64,000 bases of DNA, from positions 806,001 through 870,000 of the forward strand of contig NZ_CP115775.1 in NCBI RefSeq assembly GCF_027913035.1, written 5' to 3'. The position numbers and the translations under genes were made by a program. The stretch is from Paracoccus albus (lineage in GTDB: Bacteria; Pseudomonadota; Alphaproteobacteria; Rhodobacterales; Rhodobacteraceae). Below, in pieces: positions 30,851 to 40,590 of the stretch (the stretch's first letter is position 1; each line of letters opens with the position of its first letter). The notes beneath the pieces were generated by a model. That model ran no database searches. It had not been told where the DNA came from and was given only the letters and a program-made list of their open reading frames with translations.

Positions 30851-32632
30851 ATGTTCGGCATTGAACTAACGGAAACCACTTCTGCGATTGTTACGATACT
30901 GATCATCGCGGGGATGCTGACGCTGTTTGTGCGCGAGCAGTTTCCACCCGAAGTGACGGCGATTCTTGGCGCGGCGGTTCTGCTTGTGCTTGGTGTGCTG
31001 CCGATGGCCGATGTGCCGTCAGTGCTGGCCAACCCGGCACCGTGGACCATTGCATTCATGTTCATCATTGTCGGTGGGCTGGTCAGAACAGGTGCGCTTG
31101 ACTGGATCGGTCAGCACGCGGCGCGCCATGCCAAGCAGCGCCCCTTTGCAACGCTTGCAGGCCTGTCCGCGACCGTTCTGGCGATGTCCGCATTTGTGAA
31201 CAACACGCCCCTTGTCGTGGTCATGATGCCTATTTTCATGCAGCTTGCACGGGAACTCGATCAGGCCCCGTCCAAGCTGTTGATGCCCTTGTCGTATCTG
31301 TCGATCCTTGGCGGGACCGTCACGATGATCGGGACCTCGACGAACCTGCTGGTCGATGGTGTTGCGCGTCAGGCCGGAGAAGAAGCTTTCGGAATTTTTG
31401 AGATCGCGCCAGTTGGCCTTGTCATGGCGACGGTCGGGCTTTTCTACTTGCTGTTCATCGCGCCGCGATTGCTGCCAGAGCGGGATTCAATGTCCGCGCT
31501 CATGTCTTCCTCGCGTTCCAGGATGAAGTTTTTCACCGAGGTTGCCATCCCCGAAGACAGCACGCTTGTCGGTAAGAAGCTGGACGAGATCGACATTTTC
31601 ACCCGCGAGAATGCACGTGTCATCGACGTATTGAGAGGCGATGCATCGCTGCGCCGCGATCTGGCCGCCGTCACGCTGGAGGCGGGCGACCGCGTCGTGC
31701 TGCGCACGCCCATGTCAGAAGTCCTCGGCCTGCAGGGCAACAAGGACCTGCGAATGGTCGATAAGCTGAGCTCTGTCCAGACGAACACCGTTGAGGTGCT
31801 GATTACGCCCGGATGCCATATGATCGGGCGTTCGCTGGGCTCCATGCGCCTGCGTCGTCGCTATGGGGTTTATGTGCTGGCAGCGCATCGCCGGAACCAG
31901 AATATCGGGCGCCAGCTTGACGATCTGGTGGTCAGGGTCGGCGATACATTGCTGCTGGAGGGGGCGCCCGCCGATATCCAGCGTCTTTCGGCTGATATGG
32001 AGATGGTTGAGGTGACGGTTCCGTCTGATCGCGCCTATCGCCGCCGTCATGCCCCGATTGTCGTGGCCGTGCTGGCCGGCGTCGTGATCCTGTCGGCCTT
32101 TGAGGTCGCACCGATCCAGCTTCTGGCCTTTCTTGGTGTCGCCATTGTGCTTGGCACGCGCTGTATTGACGCGGATGAGGCATTGAGCTTTGTGGATGGT
32201 CGCCTGCTGGCGCTGATTTTCGCCATGCTTGCGGTTGGCGCAGGGCTTGACCAGTCGGGCGCGGTCGAACTGGTGGTTAATTGGATCTCGCCGACGCTGG
32301 CCGATTTGCCGCATTGGGCACTGGTCCTGGCCGTCTATCTGCTCGCGACGACGTTGACCGAAACGGTGACCAACAACGCTGTTGCGGTAATCGTGACGCC
32401 TGTTGCGATCACGCTGGCCCATTCGCTGGGCGTGGATGCCAGACCGCTTATCATCGCGGTGATGATGGGTGCCTCAGCCAGCTTTGCCACGCCGATCGGC
32501 TATCAGACGAACACCCTCGTCTACGGGCCGGGCGGCTATCGTTTCAGTGATTTCATTCGTGTTGGTCTGCCGCTGAATTTGCTGATGGCGATGACGGCAT
32601 CTCTGGTAATCCCGATCTTCTGGCCATTGTAG
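30851..32632 (+). CDS. SLC13 (DASS) family permease with two TrkA-C domains
   Basis: 593 residues from the ATG at 30851, with a GAGG element 5 bases upstream; a GTG at 30836 is an alternative. Membrane halves flank two regulatory TrkA-C domains (about 210-390). Each half carries a family signature: MSAFVNNTPLVVVMMPIFMQ and LTETVTNNAVAVIVTPVAIT. The transporter likely uses sodium or proton gradient to import an anion such as sulfate or a dicarboxylate; substrate unknown. The ending FATPIGYQTNTLVYGPGGYR is typical of the family. A second SLC13 permease lies convergent nearby. Confidence 0.92.
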   Translation: MFGIELTETTSAIVTILIIAGMLTLFVREQFPPEVTAILGAAVLLVLGVLPMADVPSVLANPAPWTIAFMFIIVGGLVRTGALDWIGQHAARHAKQRPFATLAGLSATVLAMSAFVNNTPLVVVMMPIFMQLARELDQAPSKLLMPLSYLSILGGTVTMIGTSTNLLVDGVARQAGEEAFGIFEIAPVGLVMATVGLFYLLFIAPRLLPERDSMSALMSSSRSRMKFFTEVAIPEDSTLVGKKLDEIDIFTRENARVIDVLRGDASLRRDLAAVTLEAGDRVVLRTPMSEVLGLQGNKDLRMVDKLSSVQTNTVEVLITPGCHMIGRSLGSMRLRRRYGVYVLAAHRRNQNIGRQLDDLVVRVGDTLLLEGAPADIQRLSADMEMVEVTVPSDRAYRRRHAPIVVAVLAGVVILSAFEVAPIQLLAFLGVAIVLGTRCIDADEALSFVDGRLLALIFAMLAVGAGLDQSGAVELVVNWISPTLADLPHWALVLAVYLLATTLTETVTNNAVAVIVTPVAITLAHSLGVDARPLIIAVMMGASASFATPIGYQTNTLVYGPGGYRFSDFIRVGLPLNLLMAMTASLVIPIFWPL

Positions 32633-32642
32633 GGAGTATACC

Positions 32643-32975
32643 ATGTCTATTAAGCAGGTCGTAATCGCGGGTATTGCAACCGCGGCCGTGTCAGCTTGCG
32701 CCATTCCAAATGAGCGGGCGGTTCCTGATGATGTGAACCTCATTGGCGCTCGCCTGACGGTTTTCTTTTCGAACGGGATGCAGTGCCATGCCGACAATAT
32801 CGTCGGTTCAACCTCCGGGGTGTTCGCGGATTGCCCCATTCCGGTGCGCTACGACGTGACGATGAAATCGCAGGGACATCTGATCGCCGGATTGTTTGAG
32901 CCCTATGCCGACGTGCTGGTCACGATGCCCGACGGGCGCAGCAAGATGCTCAAGACACCAGAGTCGCGGAACTGA
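32643..32975 (+). CDS. Small lipoprotein of unknown function
   Basis: 110 residues. The signal peptide (IKQVVIAGIATAAVSAC) ends in a lipobox VSAC. The mature part contains two further Cys (MQCHADN and ADCPIPV) about 20 residues apart that could form a disulfide, and a beta-rich pattern. It starts 10 bases after the SLC13 stop with a GGGAG ribosome site, so it is probably co-transcribed. No family recognized. Confidence 0.7.
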   Translation: MSIKQVVIAGIATAAVSACAIPNERAVPDDVNLIGARLTVFFSNGMQCHADNIVGSTSGVFADCPIPVRYDVTMKSQGHLIAGLFEPYADVLVTMPDGRSKMLKTPESRN

Positions 32976-33095
32976 CGGCTCAGGTCCTTTATGACTCCGA
33001 CCACAATGACGATTGATATCGACTGAAGGGACGCATCGGCAGATCTGACGCACACCTCGTTTGGATTTTGGCACTGTTGATGATTGCAGCTTTTC

Positions 33096-34880
33096 CTAAA
33101 GCGGCCAGACGGTCAGCAGCATCGGGACGGATACCAGCATCACAATCATTTCCAGCGGCAGGCCCATTCGCCAGTAATCGCCGAAGCGATAATCGCCCGG
33201 TCCCATGATCAGCGTGTTGTTCTGATGCCCGATCGGCGTCAGGAACGCGCATGCCGCCGATACGGCAACCCCCATCAGAAACGCATCGGCATTCACGCCA
33301 AGCTGTTCGGCAAGGCGAATTCCCACCGGAGCCGCGATGATTGTGGTCGCATTGTTGTTCAGGATGTCTGACATGAACATCGTCGTCACCATCAGCAATG
33401 TCAGCGCGACCCATGCAGGATAACCTGATGTCAGCTGCGCAAGGGCGCCTGCAATCAGTGTCGTGCCGCCGGTCGAATCGAGCGCTTGACCAAGCGGGAT
33501 CATCGACCCCAACAGCACGATGACGGACCAGTCGATATGGTCGTAAACCTCGGTGATCGACAGAACGCCGAACAGCACATAGGCTACGACAACGCAGCCA
33601 AGCGCGATTGGCATTGTCACCACCCCGAGGCTGGTAAAAAGCACCGCGGCCACGAAAAGGCCGATCGTCAGGGCCATCTGCCATTCCCGCATCACGGTAT
33701 GACCTGCACCTTCCAGCGGCAGCAGGCCCATTGCGGCGACAATCCCGTCCAGATGACCCTCGGGCACCAGCAGAAGCATGAGGTCGCCTGCCTCGATCCG
33801 TTCGCGGCTGAGCTTGCCAGAGATGATCCGTCCGCGCCGACGCAGCCCCATCAGCACCGTATCGTGACGATTGATAAGCCCCGCGCTTTGAACCGTTCTG
33901 CCGACAATATCCGCACCGACCGGCACGAGACATTCGATCAGGCTCTCGCTCTGGTCCTGTCGTGGCCGGGCGCGGGCTTCTGCCCGGCCGTCGGGATAGC
34001 TGAGCCGCTGACCGGCGCGGAATTCGTCCAGTGCCTCGGCCGAACTGCGCAGCGTGATCACATCATCCGCCGAAAGGATGATCTCTTCGGGCTCGCCCTC
34101 CACTGTGTGATGATGATGGCTCAGCCGGATAACGCGAATGCCAGAGGATCGCCCGGCCTCCTGCAGCTCTGCCAGCGTTCCTTCCACCAACGGGCTGTTT
34201 TCCGTCACGACCAGTTCAACCTGATAGCGGCGCATACGTTGCGATGGGTTGGCTCCTGTTTCGCCCGTATGGCGCTGCGGTATCAGACGCCAGCCGATCA
34301 GCGCGATGAAGACGATCCCGGCGATGGCAACGACGCCGCCCACCGGCATGAAGTCGAACATGCGGAACGGCTCGCCAAAGACATCCTGCCGAAAGCCGGA
34401 CACGATCAGGTTCGGCGGCGTGCCGATCAGTGTCAGCATACCGCCAAGGATCGTCGCAAAAGCCAGCGGCATCAGCGTCAATCCGGCCACGCGGCCCATG
34501 CGCCGCGCGACCTGCATGTCGATCGGCATCAGTATCGCGAGCGCGGCGATATTGTTCATGAAGCCGGACAGAAATCCGCCAATGCCACTCATGACCGCGA
34601 TATGCAGGCTGATCGGCCGATCATCCTTTATCAGCAGCCTTGTCAGCACCGCCACAGCGCCAGAGCGCATCAGCCCCGCCGTCGCGATCAGGATAAGCGC
34701 CACGACCATGGTCGCCGGATGCCCGAAGCCGCTGAAAGCGTTGTCAGATGGAACGACACCTGTCACCACACCCACCATCAGGCCGGCAAAAGCCACCAGA
34801 TCGTGGCGCCAGCGACCCGTGAACATAACCACCATGACAACGGCAAAAATCGAAAAAAGAATAATCTGAGGAATCGTCAA
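33096..34880 (-). CDS. SLC13 (DASS) family permease with two TrkA-C domains, second paralog
   Basis: 594 residues with the same layout as the permease at 30851: two membrane halves with signatures SGFMNNIAALAILMPIDMQV and MSDILNNNATTIIAAPVGIR, separated by two TrkA-C domains (about 215-385), and ending in AFLTPIGHQNNTLIMGPGDY. The His run in LSHHHHTVEG in the first TrkA-C domain is an oddity. Convergent with the other SLC13 gene, with the lipoprotein gene between. Substrate unknown. Confidence 0.92.
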   Translation of the reverse strand: MTIPQIILFSIFAVVMVVMFTGRWRHDLVAFAGLMVGVVTGVVPSDNAFSGFGHPATMVVALILIATAGLMRSGAVAVLTRLLIKDDRPISLHIAVMSGIGGFLSGFMNNIAALAILMPIDMQVARRMGRVAGLTLMPLAFATILGGMLTLIGTPPNLIVSGFRQDVFGEPFRMFDFMPVGGVVAIAGIVFIALIGWRLIPQRHTGETGANPSQRMRRYQVELVVTENSPLVEGTLAELQEAGRSSGIRVIRLSHHHHTVEGEPEEIILSADDVITLRSSAEALDEFRAGQRLSYPDGRAEARARPRQDQSESLIECLVPVGADIVGRTVQSAGLINRHDTVLMGLRRRGRIISGKLSRERIEAGDLMLLLVPEGHLDGIVAAMGLLPLEGAGHTVMREWQMALTIGLFVAAVLFTSLGVVTMPIALGCVVVAYVLFGVLSITEVYDHIDWSVIVLLGSMIPLGQALDSTGGTTLIAGALAQLTSGYPAWVALTLLMVTTMFMSDILNNNATTIIAAPVGIRLAEQLGVNADAFLMGVAVSAACAFLTPIGHQNNTLIMGPGDYRFGDYWRMGLPLEMIVMLVSVPMLLTVWPL

Positions 34881-35024
34881 AGGAACTGCCCCCGGAAAAA
34901 CACGCGATCAGGATAGCCGGACGGCCAGAAACCGCAATCGCCGCTGATCCCTTGCAGTCGGTGTGCAGGCTGGATTAAAAGCGCCGGAAACCCGCAAATG
35001 CCGAATATCGAAGGACCACCGATC

Positions 35025-35768
35025 ATGGCAGGCCATTCCAAATGGGCGAACATCCAGCATCGCAAAGGTCGCCAGGACGCGATCCGCTCTAAACTTTTTT
35101 CCAAGCTTGCAAAGGAAATCACCGTCGCGGCGAAAATGGGCGACCCCGACCCCGACAAGAACCCGAGGCTGCGGCTTGCGGTCAAGGAAGCTAAATCGAA
35201 CTCTGTCCCAAAGGATGTGATCGAACGCGCGATCAAGAAGGCCATAGGCGGCGATGCCGAGAACTATGACGAGATCCGCTATGAGGGCTATGGCCCGAAC
35301 GGCATTGCAGTCATCGTGGAAGCGATGACCGATAACCGCAACCGCACGGCGTCGAACGTGCGCAGCTATTTCACCAAATCCGGCGGTGATCTGGGTCAGA
35401 CCGGATCGGTCAGCTTCATGTTCGACCGCGTGGGCGAGATCAAATATTCCGCCGACGCGGGCGATGCCGACAGCGTGATGATGGCGGCAATCGAAGCGGG
35501 TGCCGATGATGTCCAATCCGATGATGACGGCCACTGGATCTATTGCGCCGATGGCGACCTGAACGATGTCTCTACCGCTTTGGAGGAATCGCTAGGTGAA
35601 TCGGAAACCGCCAAGCTGATCTGGAAGCCGCAGGCCCCGACAGAGATTTCGGATCTGGACACCGCACAAAAGCTGATGCGCCTGATCGAGACACTGGAGG
35701 ATGACGACGACGTGCAGAACGTCACCGGCAACTTTGATCTGACCGATGAGGTCGCGGCCCAGCTTTGA
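35025..35768 (+). CDS. YebC/PmpR-family protein (translation or transcription factor)
   Basis: 247 residues from ATG 35025 ([19 protein letters not shown]), the invariant family start, with AAGGA upstream. Other signatures are [34 protein letters not shown] and [12 protein letters not shown]. Family members act as DNA-binding regulators or, as shown for some, help translation through difficult sequences. An acidic C-terminus is usual. In many proteobacteria it lies near ruvC; that is not the case here. Confidence 0.95.
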   Translation: MAGHSKWANIQHRKGRQDAIRSKLFSKLAKEITVAAKMGDPDPDKNPRLRLAVKEAKSNSVPKDVIERAIKKAIGGDAENYDEIRYEGYGPNGIAVIVEAMTDNRNRTASNVRSYFTKSGGDLGQTGSVSFMFDRVGEIKYSADAGDADSVMMAAIEAGADDVQSDDDGHWIYCADGDLNDVSTALEESLGESETAKLIWKPQAPTEISDLDTAQKLMRLIETLEDDDDVQNVTGNFDLTDEVAAQL

Positions 35769-36641
35769 TCAGGGCTGAATAAGAACATCCCGCGCGGCCC
35801 TTCGGATTGCGCGGGTCAGACCGGCGAGCTGTGGTGCGAAGATCCGCGTCACCTGCCAGAAAAGCGGAACGTCAAGCGTGGCGCTCTCTGTCAGCGGGAC
35901 GAGACGACCGGTTTTCAGATCCTCTGAGATAAGTATTTCGGGGTTCATCCCCCAGCCCATGCCCAGAATGGCTGCCTGATGGAATCCCTGCGTCGTGGGG
36001 ATCAGATGCGTCGGCGGGGCAATCCGCTCACCGGTCTGTATTGTGATCCATTGGGTCTGCAAGCCATCCTTGGCATTGAAGGTGATCGCTGGCGCCCGTC
36101 GCAGCGAGGCGGCATTCACGCCGCCACCGAAATATGCCGCGACGAAGGCTGCCGAGGCCGTCGCCACATATCGCATTTTCCCAAGCGCAAAGCTGTCGCA
36201 TCCCGCCACCGGGCCGGGTTCAGCCGTTATTGCCGCGCTGACCAGACCTGCCCGCAGCCAGCTTTCCGCGTGGTCCTGATCGTCGATAACCAGATCGACC
36301 AATCCCGGTGCCTCTGGCAGGGCGTGAATGGCCCATGTCGCCAGATTGTCCGCCGTCACAGCGATGCGGATTGTGGGCGTCCCGGCGTCGTCTCCCAATG
36401 GTCCATCCAACCCGGCCTCCAGCAAGCGGACCTGATCGAAATGGGCAACCAGCCGCAGGCCCGTATCGGTCGGCGCAGCTGGCGGTCCGCGATCCAGCAG
36501 GATCTGTCCGACGCGCCCCTCCAACGCCTTGATGCGTTGTGAGATAGCAGATTGTGTGACGCCAAGCGCATGGGCCGCAGCCTCGAAGGAGCCACGGCGA
36601 ACAACCTCTGACAAGGCAGCGAGGGCGCGATAGTCGAACAT
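35769..36641 (-). CDS. argP: LysR-type regulator ArgP (IciA)
   Basis: 290 residues from ATG 36641, where the HTH begins (MFDYRALAALSEVVRRGSFE, then AAHALGVTQSAISQRIKALE). The effector domain reads TIRIAVTADNLATWA and later RYVATASAAFVAAYF, both typical of ArgP. ArgP senses arginine and lysine and activates the exporter ArgO, which is encoded divergently 86 bases away. That gene order supports the call more than any single motif. Confidence 0.9.
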   Translation of the reverse strand: MFDYRALAALSEVVRRGSFEAAAHALGVTQSAISQRIKALEGRVGQILLDRGPPAAPTDTGLRLVAHFDQVRLLEAGLDGPLGDDAGTPTIRIAVTADNLATWAIHALPEAPGLVDLVIDDQDHAESWLRAGLVSAAITAEPGPVAGCDSFALGKMRYVATASAAFVAAYFGGGVNAASLRRAPAITFNAKDGLQTQWITIQTGERIAPPTHLIPTTQGFHQAAILGMGWGMNPEILISEDLKTGRLVPLTESATLDVPLFWQVTRIFAPQLAGLTRAIRRAARDVLIQP

Positions 36642-36726
36642 TAGAAGTACTAATACCGTATTATATGATTTAATTTTACTAATGAGTATCAGCAAGGCAA
36701 TACCTGCGGCAATGACAGGAGCCGAT
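36642..36726. promoter_or_regulatory. argP-argO divergent promoter region
   Basis: 85 bases, AT-rich (TTAGAAGTACTAATACCGTA, then TTATATGATTTAATTTTACT). LysR-type regulators commonly bind such a divergent region. ATTAGAAGTACTAAT-like dyad at its argP-proximal end is a candidate ArgP site. Position-based inference. Confidence 0.45.
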
Positions 36727-37320
36727 ATGCACGCTTATCTTACCGGTCTGGGCACCGGACTTTCACTGATCCTTGCAATAGGTGCGCAGAACGCCTTTGT
36801 CCTGCGACAGGGGCTGCTGCGAAGCCATGTCTTCGCCATCTGTCTGTTCTGCGCCGTTTCAGACGCCATTCTGGTGACCCTCGGCGTTTTTGGCGCAGGC
36901 CTTCTAAGCCAGGTTGCGCCCTGGTTCACAGAAGTCATGCGTTGGGGCGGCGCGGTTTTCCTGCTTTGGTATGGGATGCGGGCGTTTCGGTCCGCGCTCA
37001 AAGGCGGCGACGCATTGCGGGCAGCGGGGCAGGCGCAGCCGTTTTGGGCCGCCATGGCGACCGTTGCGGCGCTGACATGGGCCAACCCGCACGTCTATCT
37101 GGATACGGTCGTGCTTCTGGGGGCGGTTTCGGCTGACTTCGCAGATAAGCGCGCATTCGCTGCAGGCGCGGTGACCGGCTCTTTCCTTTTCTTTTTCGCG
37201 CTCGGATACGGTGCACGGCTGCTGGCACCTGTTTTTGCAAGGCCAAAGGCATGGCAAGTGCTTGATCTGGTCATCGCCCTGGTGATGTGGTCTATCGCGG
37301 TATCACTCATCTGGGGCTAG
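36727..37320 (+). CDS. argO: Arginine/lysine exporter ArgO (LysE family)
   Basis: 197 residues from the ATG at 36727, chosen because CAGGAG precedes it; an upstream in-frame ATG at 36682 would overlap the regulatory region. The LysE signature is clear: LSLILAIGAQNAFVLRQGL, LVTLGVFGAG, WGGAVFLLWYGMRAF and ALTWANPHVYLDTVVLLG. Six membrane segments. It exports basic amino acids. Divergent from argP; the DMT transporter gene follows 3 bases later. Confidence 0.93.
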   Translation: MHAYLTGLGTGLSLILAIGAQNAFVLRQGLLRSHVFAICLFCAVSDAILVTLGVFGAGLLSQVAPWFTEVMRWGGAVFLLWYGMRAFRSALKGGDALRAAGQAQPFWAAMATVAALTWANPHVYLDTVVLLGAVSADFADKRAFAAGAVTGSFLFFFALGYGARLLAPVFARPKAWQVLDLVIALVMWSIAVSLIWG

Positions 37321-37323
37321 GGC

Positions 37324-38223
37324 ATGGATGCCAGACAGCGCAGCGATCTGGCGGGCATAGGATGGATGGTCCTGACGGGCATTCTGTTCGTCCTCTTCAA
37401 TGCGCTTGTCAAAATGTTTGGACAGGGGCTGCCAGCCGCTCAATCCGCTTTCATCCGCTTTGCCTTCGGTATCATCCTTGTCGCGCCGGTGCTGCTACGC
37501 GTTCCGCGACAAGGTTTTGCAAAAGGGCTGACGGGGCTTTTCGTTCTGCGCGCGGCGCTGCATGTCTGTGGTGTCATCCTGTGGTTCTATGCCATGACAC
37601 GCATCCCGATTGCCGAGGTGACGGCGATAAACTTCCTGAACCCGATTGTCGCGACGATCGGCGGAGTGCTGATCCTGCGAGAGGCTATTTCCTGGCGTCG
37701 TGGTGTGGCAATTCTTATCGCTCTGTTCGGTGCGATGATCGTGCTGAGGCCGGGAATGCGCGGTCTCGACAACGGGCATCTGGCGCAGGTTCTTGCTTCT
37801 GTTTCTATGGGTCTGTCCTATCTTGTCGCCCGCAGGCTCGCGCAATCCGTGCGGCCGGAAATCGTCGTCGCCATCATGACGTTGAGCGTTGCGGCCGGGC
37901 TTGCGCCACTGGCATTCGCGGTCTGGGTCCCGCCAAGCGGCGAGCAGGTCCTGGGTCTTTCGTTATGCGCCGTGGTTGCGACTGCGGCGCATTACGCCAT
38001 GACCCGCGCCTTTGCGGTCGCGCCGCTGAACGTCACGCAACCGGTTACCTTCCTGCAACTGGTCTGGGCATCAATTCTGGGTCTGGCGGTTTTTCAAGAA
38101 CCGCTTGACCCAATGGTCCTTCTGGGCGGCACGATGATGATCGCATCGCTCAGCTACATCACCTGGAGAGAGGCGCGGATACGCCCCGCGCCCTCAGAGG
38201 AAGTCCAGATAATGTCGCGATGA
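37324..38223 (+). CDS. EamA/DMT-family transporter
   Basis: 299 residues with ten predicted membrane segments in two EamA repeats. Signatures include AQSAFIRFAFGIILVAPVLL, ITRIPIAEVTAINFLNPIVAT-type region (TRIPIAEVTAINFLNPIVA), LLGG and the second-half TRAFAVAPLNVTQPVTFLQL. Such proteins export metabolites or amino acids. It starts 3 bases after argO, so both may respond to ArgP. Substrate unknown. Confidence 0.92.
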   Translation: MDARQRSDLAGIGWMVLTGILFVLFNALVKMFGQGLPAAQSAFIRFAFGIILVAPVLLRVPRQGFAKGLTGLFVLRAALHVCGVILWFYAMTRIPIAEVTAINFLNPIVATIGGVLILREAISWRRGVAILIALFGAMIVLRPGMRGLDNGHLAQVLASVSMGLSYLVARRLAQSVRPEIVVAIMTLSVAAGLAPLAFAVWVPPSGEQVLGLSLCAVVATAAHYAMTRAFAVAPLNVTQPVTFLQLVWASILGLAVFQEPLDPMVLLGGTMMIASLSYITWREARIRPAPSEEVQIMSR

Positions 38224-38436
38224 TGGCTTCGGCGGCAACCCGATATCGCGGCGCAGATAAGCACTTTCAGGCGGCTTCGCCAGCTTGGGCGGTTTGCGGC
38301 GCACAAGCCCCATGCGCGCCCGCCGCACAGGAAAAGACAGCGTTGCGAGCAAGATGCGCCGGTATCCGTACCGGCTGATAAGCCATTCAATGTGGTCTTG
38401 CGGGACGATGCGCCCCGGCCGGATATTGATACTCAT
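38194..38436 (-). CDS. DUF1127-like small basic protein
   Basis: 80 residues, basic (Arg/Lys rich), ending in ESAYLRRDIGLPP, which resembles the LRRDIGL motif of DUF1127 proteins. These arginine-rich small proteins include regulators of RNA and phosphate metabolism in alphaproteobacteria. Another frame over the same bases is open but lacks this signature. It overlaps the 3' end of the convergent DMT gene by 30 bases. Confidence 0.6.
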   Translation of the reverse strand: MSINIRPGRIVPQDHIEWLISRYGYRRILLATLSFPVRRARMGLVRRKPPKLAKPPESAYLRRDIGLPPKPSSRHYLDFL

Positions 38437-38719
38437 TGCAAACCTCTGTCGGCGCGGAAACAGGGCGATCCGGGCCGAAGCAAAATCAGATTGGGAAGGT
38501 GGCGCTGAACTGCGCCAAAGGATGGCTTATCCGCGGGTCAGGCGGCGTAGGCGACCTCGCCAATTGGCGGCGTCGGTATAGGCAGTTTTGACAGTTATCA
38601 TTCGTGCCCTCCCTCTCGCGGCCAAAGGTTTGTCAATTGGAGGGGATGCTAGCGCGGTGGTTGGCCATTTCAAGATGTGGGCAGCGCGAAATCACTCGCG
38701 TTGCCCATCGGCAACAGTC

Positions 38720-39715
38720 CTATGCCGACAAGCGACGCAGCACATGATCGCGCGTGATGATGCCGCCGCCAGTGACGGGCCGTGCGTCATCGTTCCGCAA
38801 CGCGCCCAGCACTTTCCGCAGGGGCAGATCGGCAGGTAACGGCGCGCCCTCGGCTGATCCCGGTGCGGCCAGATCGGAGGCGGTCAGCACCTCCAACGGA
38901 TTCATATGCGCCACGAATTCCGCGACATAGTCGTTCGCGGGACGCGCCAGGATCTGTCTTGCGGTGCCGATCTGAACGATGCGCCCGCCTTCCATCAGAG
39001 CGATGCGACTGCCCAGCTTGAACGCCTCATCAAGGTCGTGACTGACGAACAGGATCGTCCTGCGCGACGTTTCCTGCAGCAACAGAAGTTCATCCTGAAG
39101 CCGCGTGCGGATAAGGGGGTCGAGCGCGCTGAACGGTTCATCCATCAGCAGGATCGGCGCGTCGGTGGCGAAGGCGCGGGCAAGGCCGACGCGTTGCTGC
39201 ATTCCCCCTGACAACTCGCCAACCGGACGATCGGCCCATTGATCCAGCCCGACCGTTTTAATCTGCTCTGCCACGCGGGTGATCCTGGCTGCGGGTGCCA
39301 GGCCCGCCAGTTCAAGCCCAAGCCCGATGTTTTCAGCCACACTTCGCCAGGGTAAAAGACCGAATTGCTGAAACACCATGGAGACATGGTTCAGCCGCAA
39401 AGCACGAAGCTGATCCTTGCTGGCATTCGGTACGGAAATCATATCGCTGCCCATCCGCACACGGACATCACCGCGAAGGACCGGGTTGAGGCCGTTGACC
39501 GCCCGCAACAGCGTGGACTTGCCCGAGCCTGACAGGCCCATCAGAACGACAATCTCGCCTTCCGTAACATTCAGCGTGGCGTTGTGAACACCCAATGTGT
39601 TGCCGGTCAGTTCTTGAATATCTGAGCGGTCCTTGCCTGCATCGGCATGGTTCAGCGCCGCCTCTGGCCGCTTGCCGAAAATGATCGAGCACCTGTCGAA
39701 TTCAATCGCGTTCAC
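38720..39715 (-). CDS. choV: Choline/betaine ABC transporter ATPase
   Basis: 331 residues from a GTG at 39715 that overlaps the permease stop (GTGA). The ATPase shows Walker A GLSGSGKST, Q-loop VFQQFGLLPWRS, signature LSGGMQQRVGLARA, Walker B ILLMDEPFSALDP and the H-loop FVSHDLDEA. The N-terminal MNAIEFDRCSIIFGKRPE and the absence of CBS domains fit ChoV rather than ProV. Last gene of the X-W-V operon. Confidence 0.93.
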   Translation of the reverse strand: MNAIEFDRCSIIFGKRPEAALNHADAGKDRSDIQELTGNTLGVHNATLNVTEGEIVVLMGLSGSGKSTLLRAVNGLNPVLRGDVRVRMGSDMISVPNASKDQLRALRLNHVSMVFQQFGLLPWRSVAENIGLGLELAGLAPAARITRVAEQIKTVGLDQWADRPVGELSGGMQQRVGLARAFATDAPILLMDEPFSALDPLIRTRLQDELLLLQETSRRTILFVSHDLDEAFKLGSRIALMEGGRIVQIGTARQILARPANDYVAEFVAHMNPLEVLTASDLAAPGSAEGAPLPADLPLRKVLGALRNDDARPVTGGGIITRDHVLRRLSA

Positions 39716-40590
39716 GGCTTTCTCCTGACCCGCAGGGTTCGGTCCAGCATCACCGCGACAACCACGATGACCATGCCGGATTCGAAGCCCAGGCCTGTGT
39801 TCACGGTGTTCAGCGCCCTCACCACGGGAACGCCCAGTCCGGATGCGCCGACCAGTGCCGCAATGACGACCATCGACAGCGACAGCATGATTGTCTGATT
39901 CAGCCCGGCCATGATCTGGGGCAGTGCGCTTGGCAGTTCCACCTTCCACAACAACTGCCGAGGTGTCGCGCCGAAGGCTGTCGCGGCCTCTCTCAGCGCG
40001 TCGGGGGTCGATGATATCCCAAGCTGCGTCAGCCGGATGGGGGCGGGCAGGACAAATATCACCGTCGCGATCAATCCGGGAACCATGCCGATGCCGAAAA
40101 ACACGATGGCCGGGATCAGGTAGACGAAGCTGGGCAAGGTCTGCATCAGATCCAGAAGGGGGCGCGTCCATGCGTAAAGGCGCGGTCTGTGCGCAAGTGC
40201 GATCCCAATGGGAACACCGACCCCCATGCAGACGACGCAGGATGCCAGCACCAGAGTCAGCGACTCCATCGTTTCTTCCCAGTAGCCCTGATTCAGGATG
40301 TACAGAAAACCCAGCATGACCCCAAACGTCGTCAGCCAGTGGCGCTGAAGCAGATGCGCGATCACCACGAACACCGCGACAACTGCCAGAGGCGGCGGCG
40401 TGATCAGAACCCAAAGGATTGCGTCGATCATTGCCTGCATCGCGACGGAAATCGCATCGAACAGGCCAGAGGCATGTGCCGTCAGCCAGTCGAAAACCCG
40501 GTCGGCAGTTTGCCCGACCGGGATTTTCTCGCCCATGAACCAGTCGGCGATGCGTGAGGTCAGCTGAGCCAATGCCTCCTCAGCCTTCAA
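39712..40590 (-). CDS. choW: Choline/betaine ABC transporter permease
   Basis: About 292 residues of the OpuAB/ProW type. Six or so membrane segments and the EAA-like loop with LREAATAFGATPRQLLWKVE. Also typical are GVPIGIALAHRP, MQTLPSFVYLIPAIVFFGIG and LNQTIMLSLSMVVIAALVGA. The start given is a TTG that overlaps the binding-protein stop by 11 bases; no better ATG with a ribosome site exists nearby, so the exact start is uncertain. Confidence 0.9.
   Translation of the reverse strand: MKAEEALAQLTSRIADWFMGEKIPVGQTADRVFDWLTAHASGLFDAISVAMQAMIDAILWVLITPPPLAVVAVFVVIAHLLQRHWLTTFGVMLGFLYILNQGYWEETMESLTLVLASCVVCMGVGVPIGIALAHRPRLYAWTRPLLDLMQTLPSFVYLIPAIVFFGIGMVPGLIATVIFVLPAPIRLTQLGISSTPDALREAATAFGATPRQLLWKVELPSALPQIMAGLNQTIMLSLSMVVIAALVGASGLGVPVVRALNTVNTGLGFESGMVIVVVAVMLDRTLRVRRKP

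Noticed and set aside
33486..34916. 476-codon open frame on the plus strand
   Set aside because: It runs opposite the second SLC13 permease; His/Gln/Arg-rich composition is typical of an antisense shadow.
39716..40414. Upstream extension of the choline ATPase frame into the permease gene
   Set aside because: The frame is open for another 230 codons, but ATPase similarity starts at the GTG at 39715 and the extension is a shadow of the permease gene.
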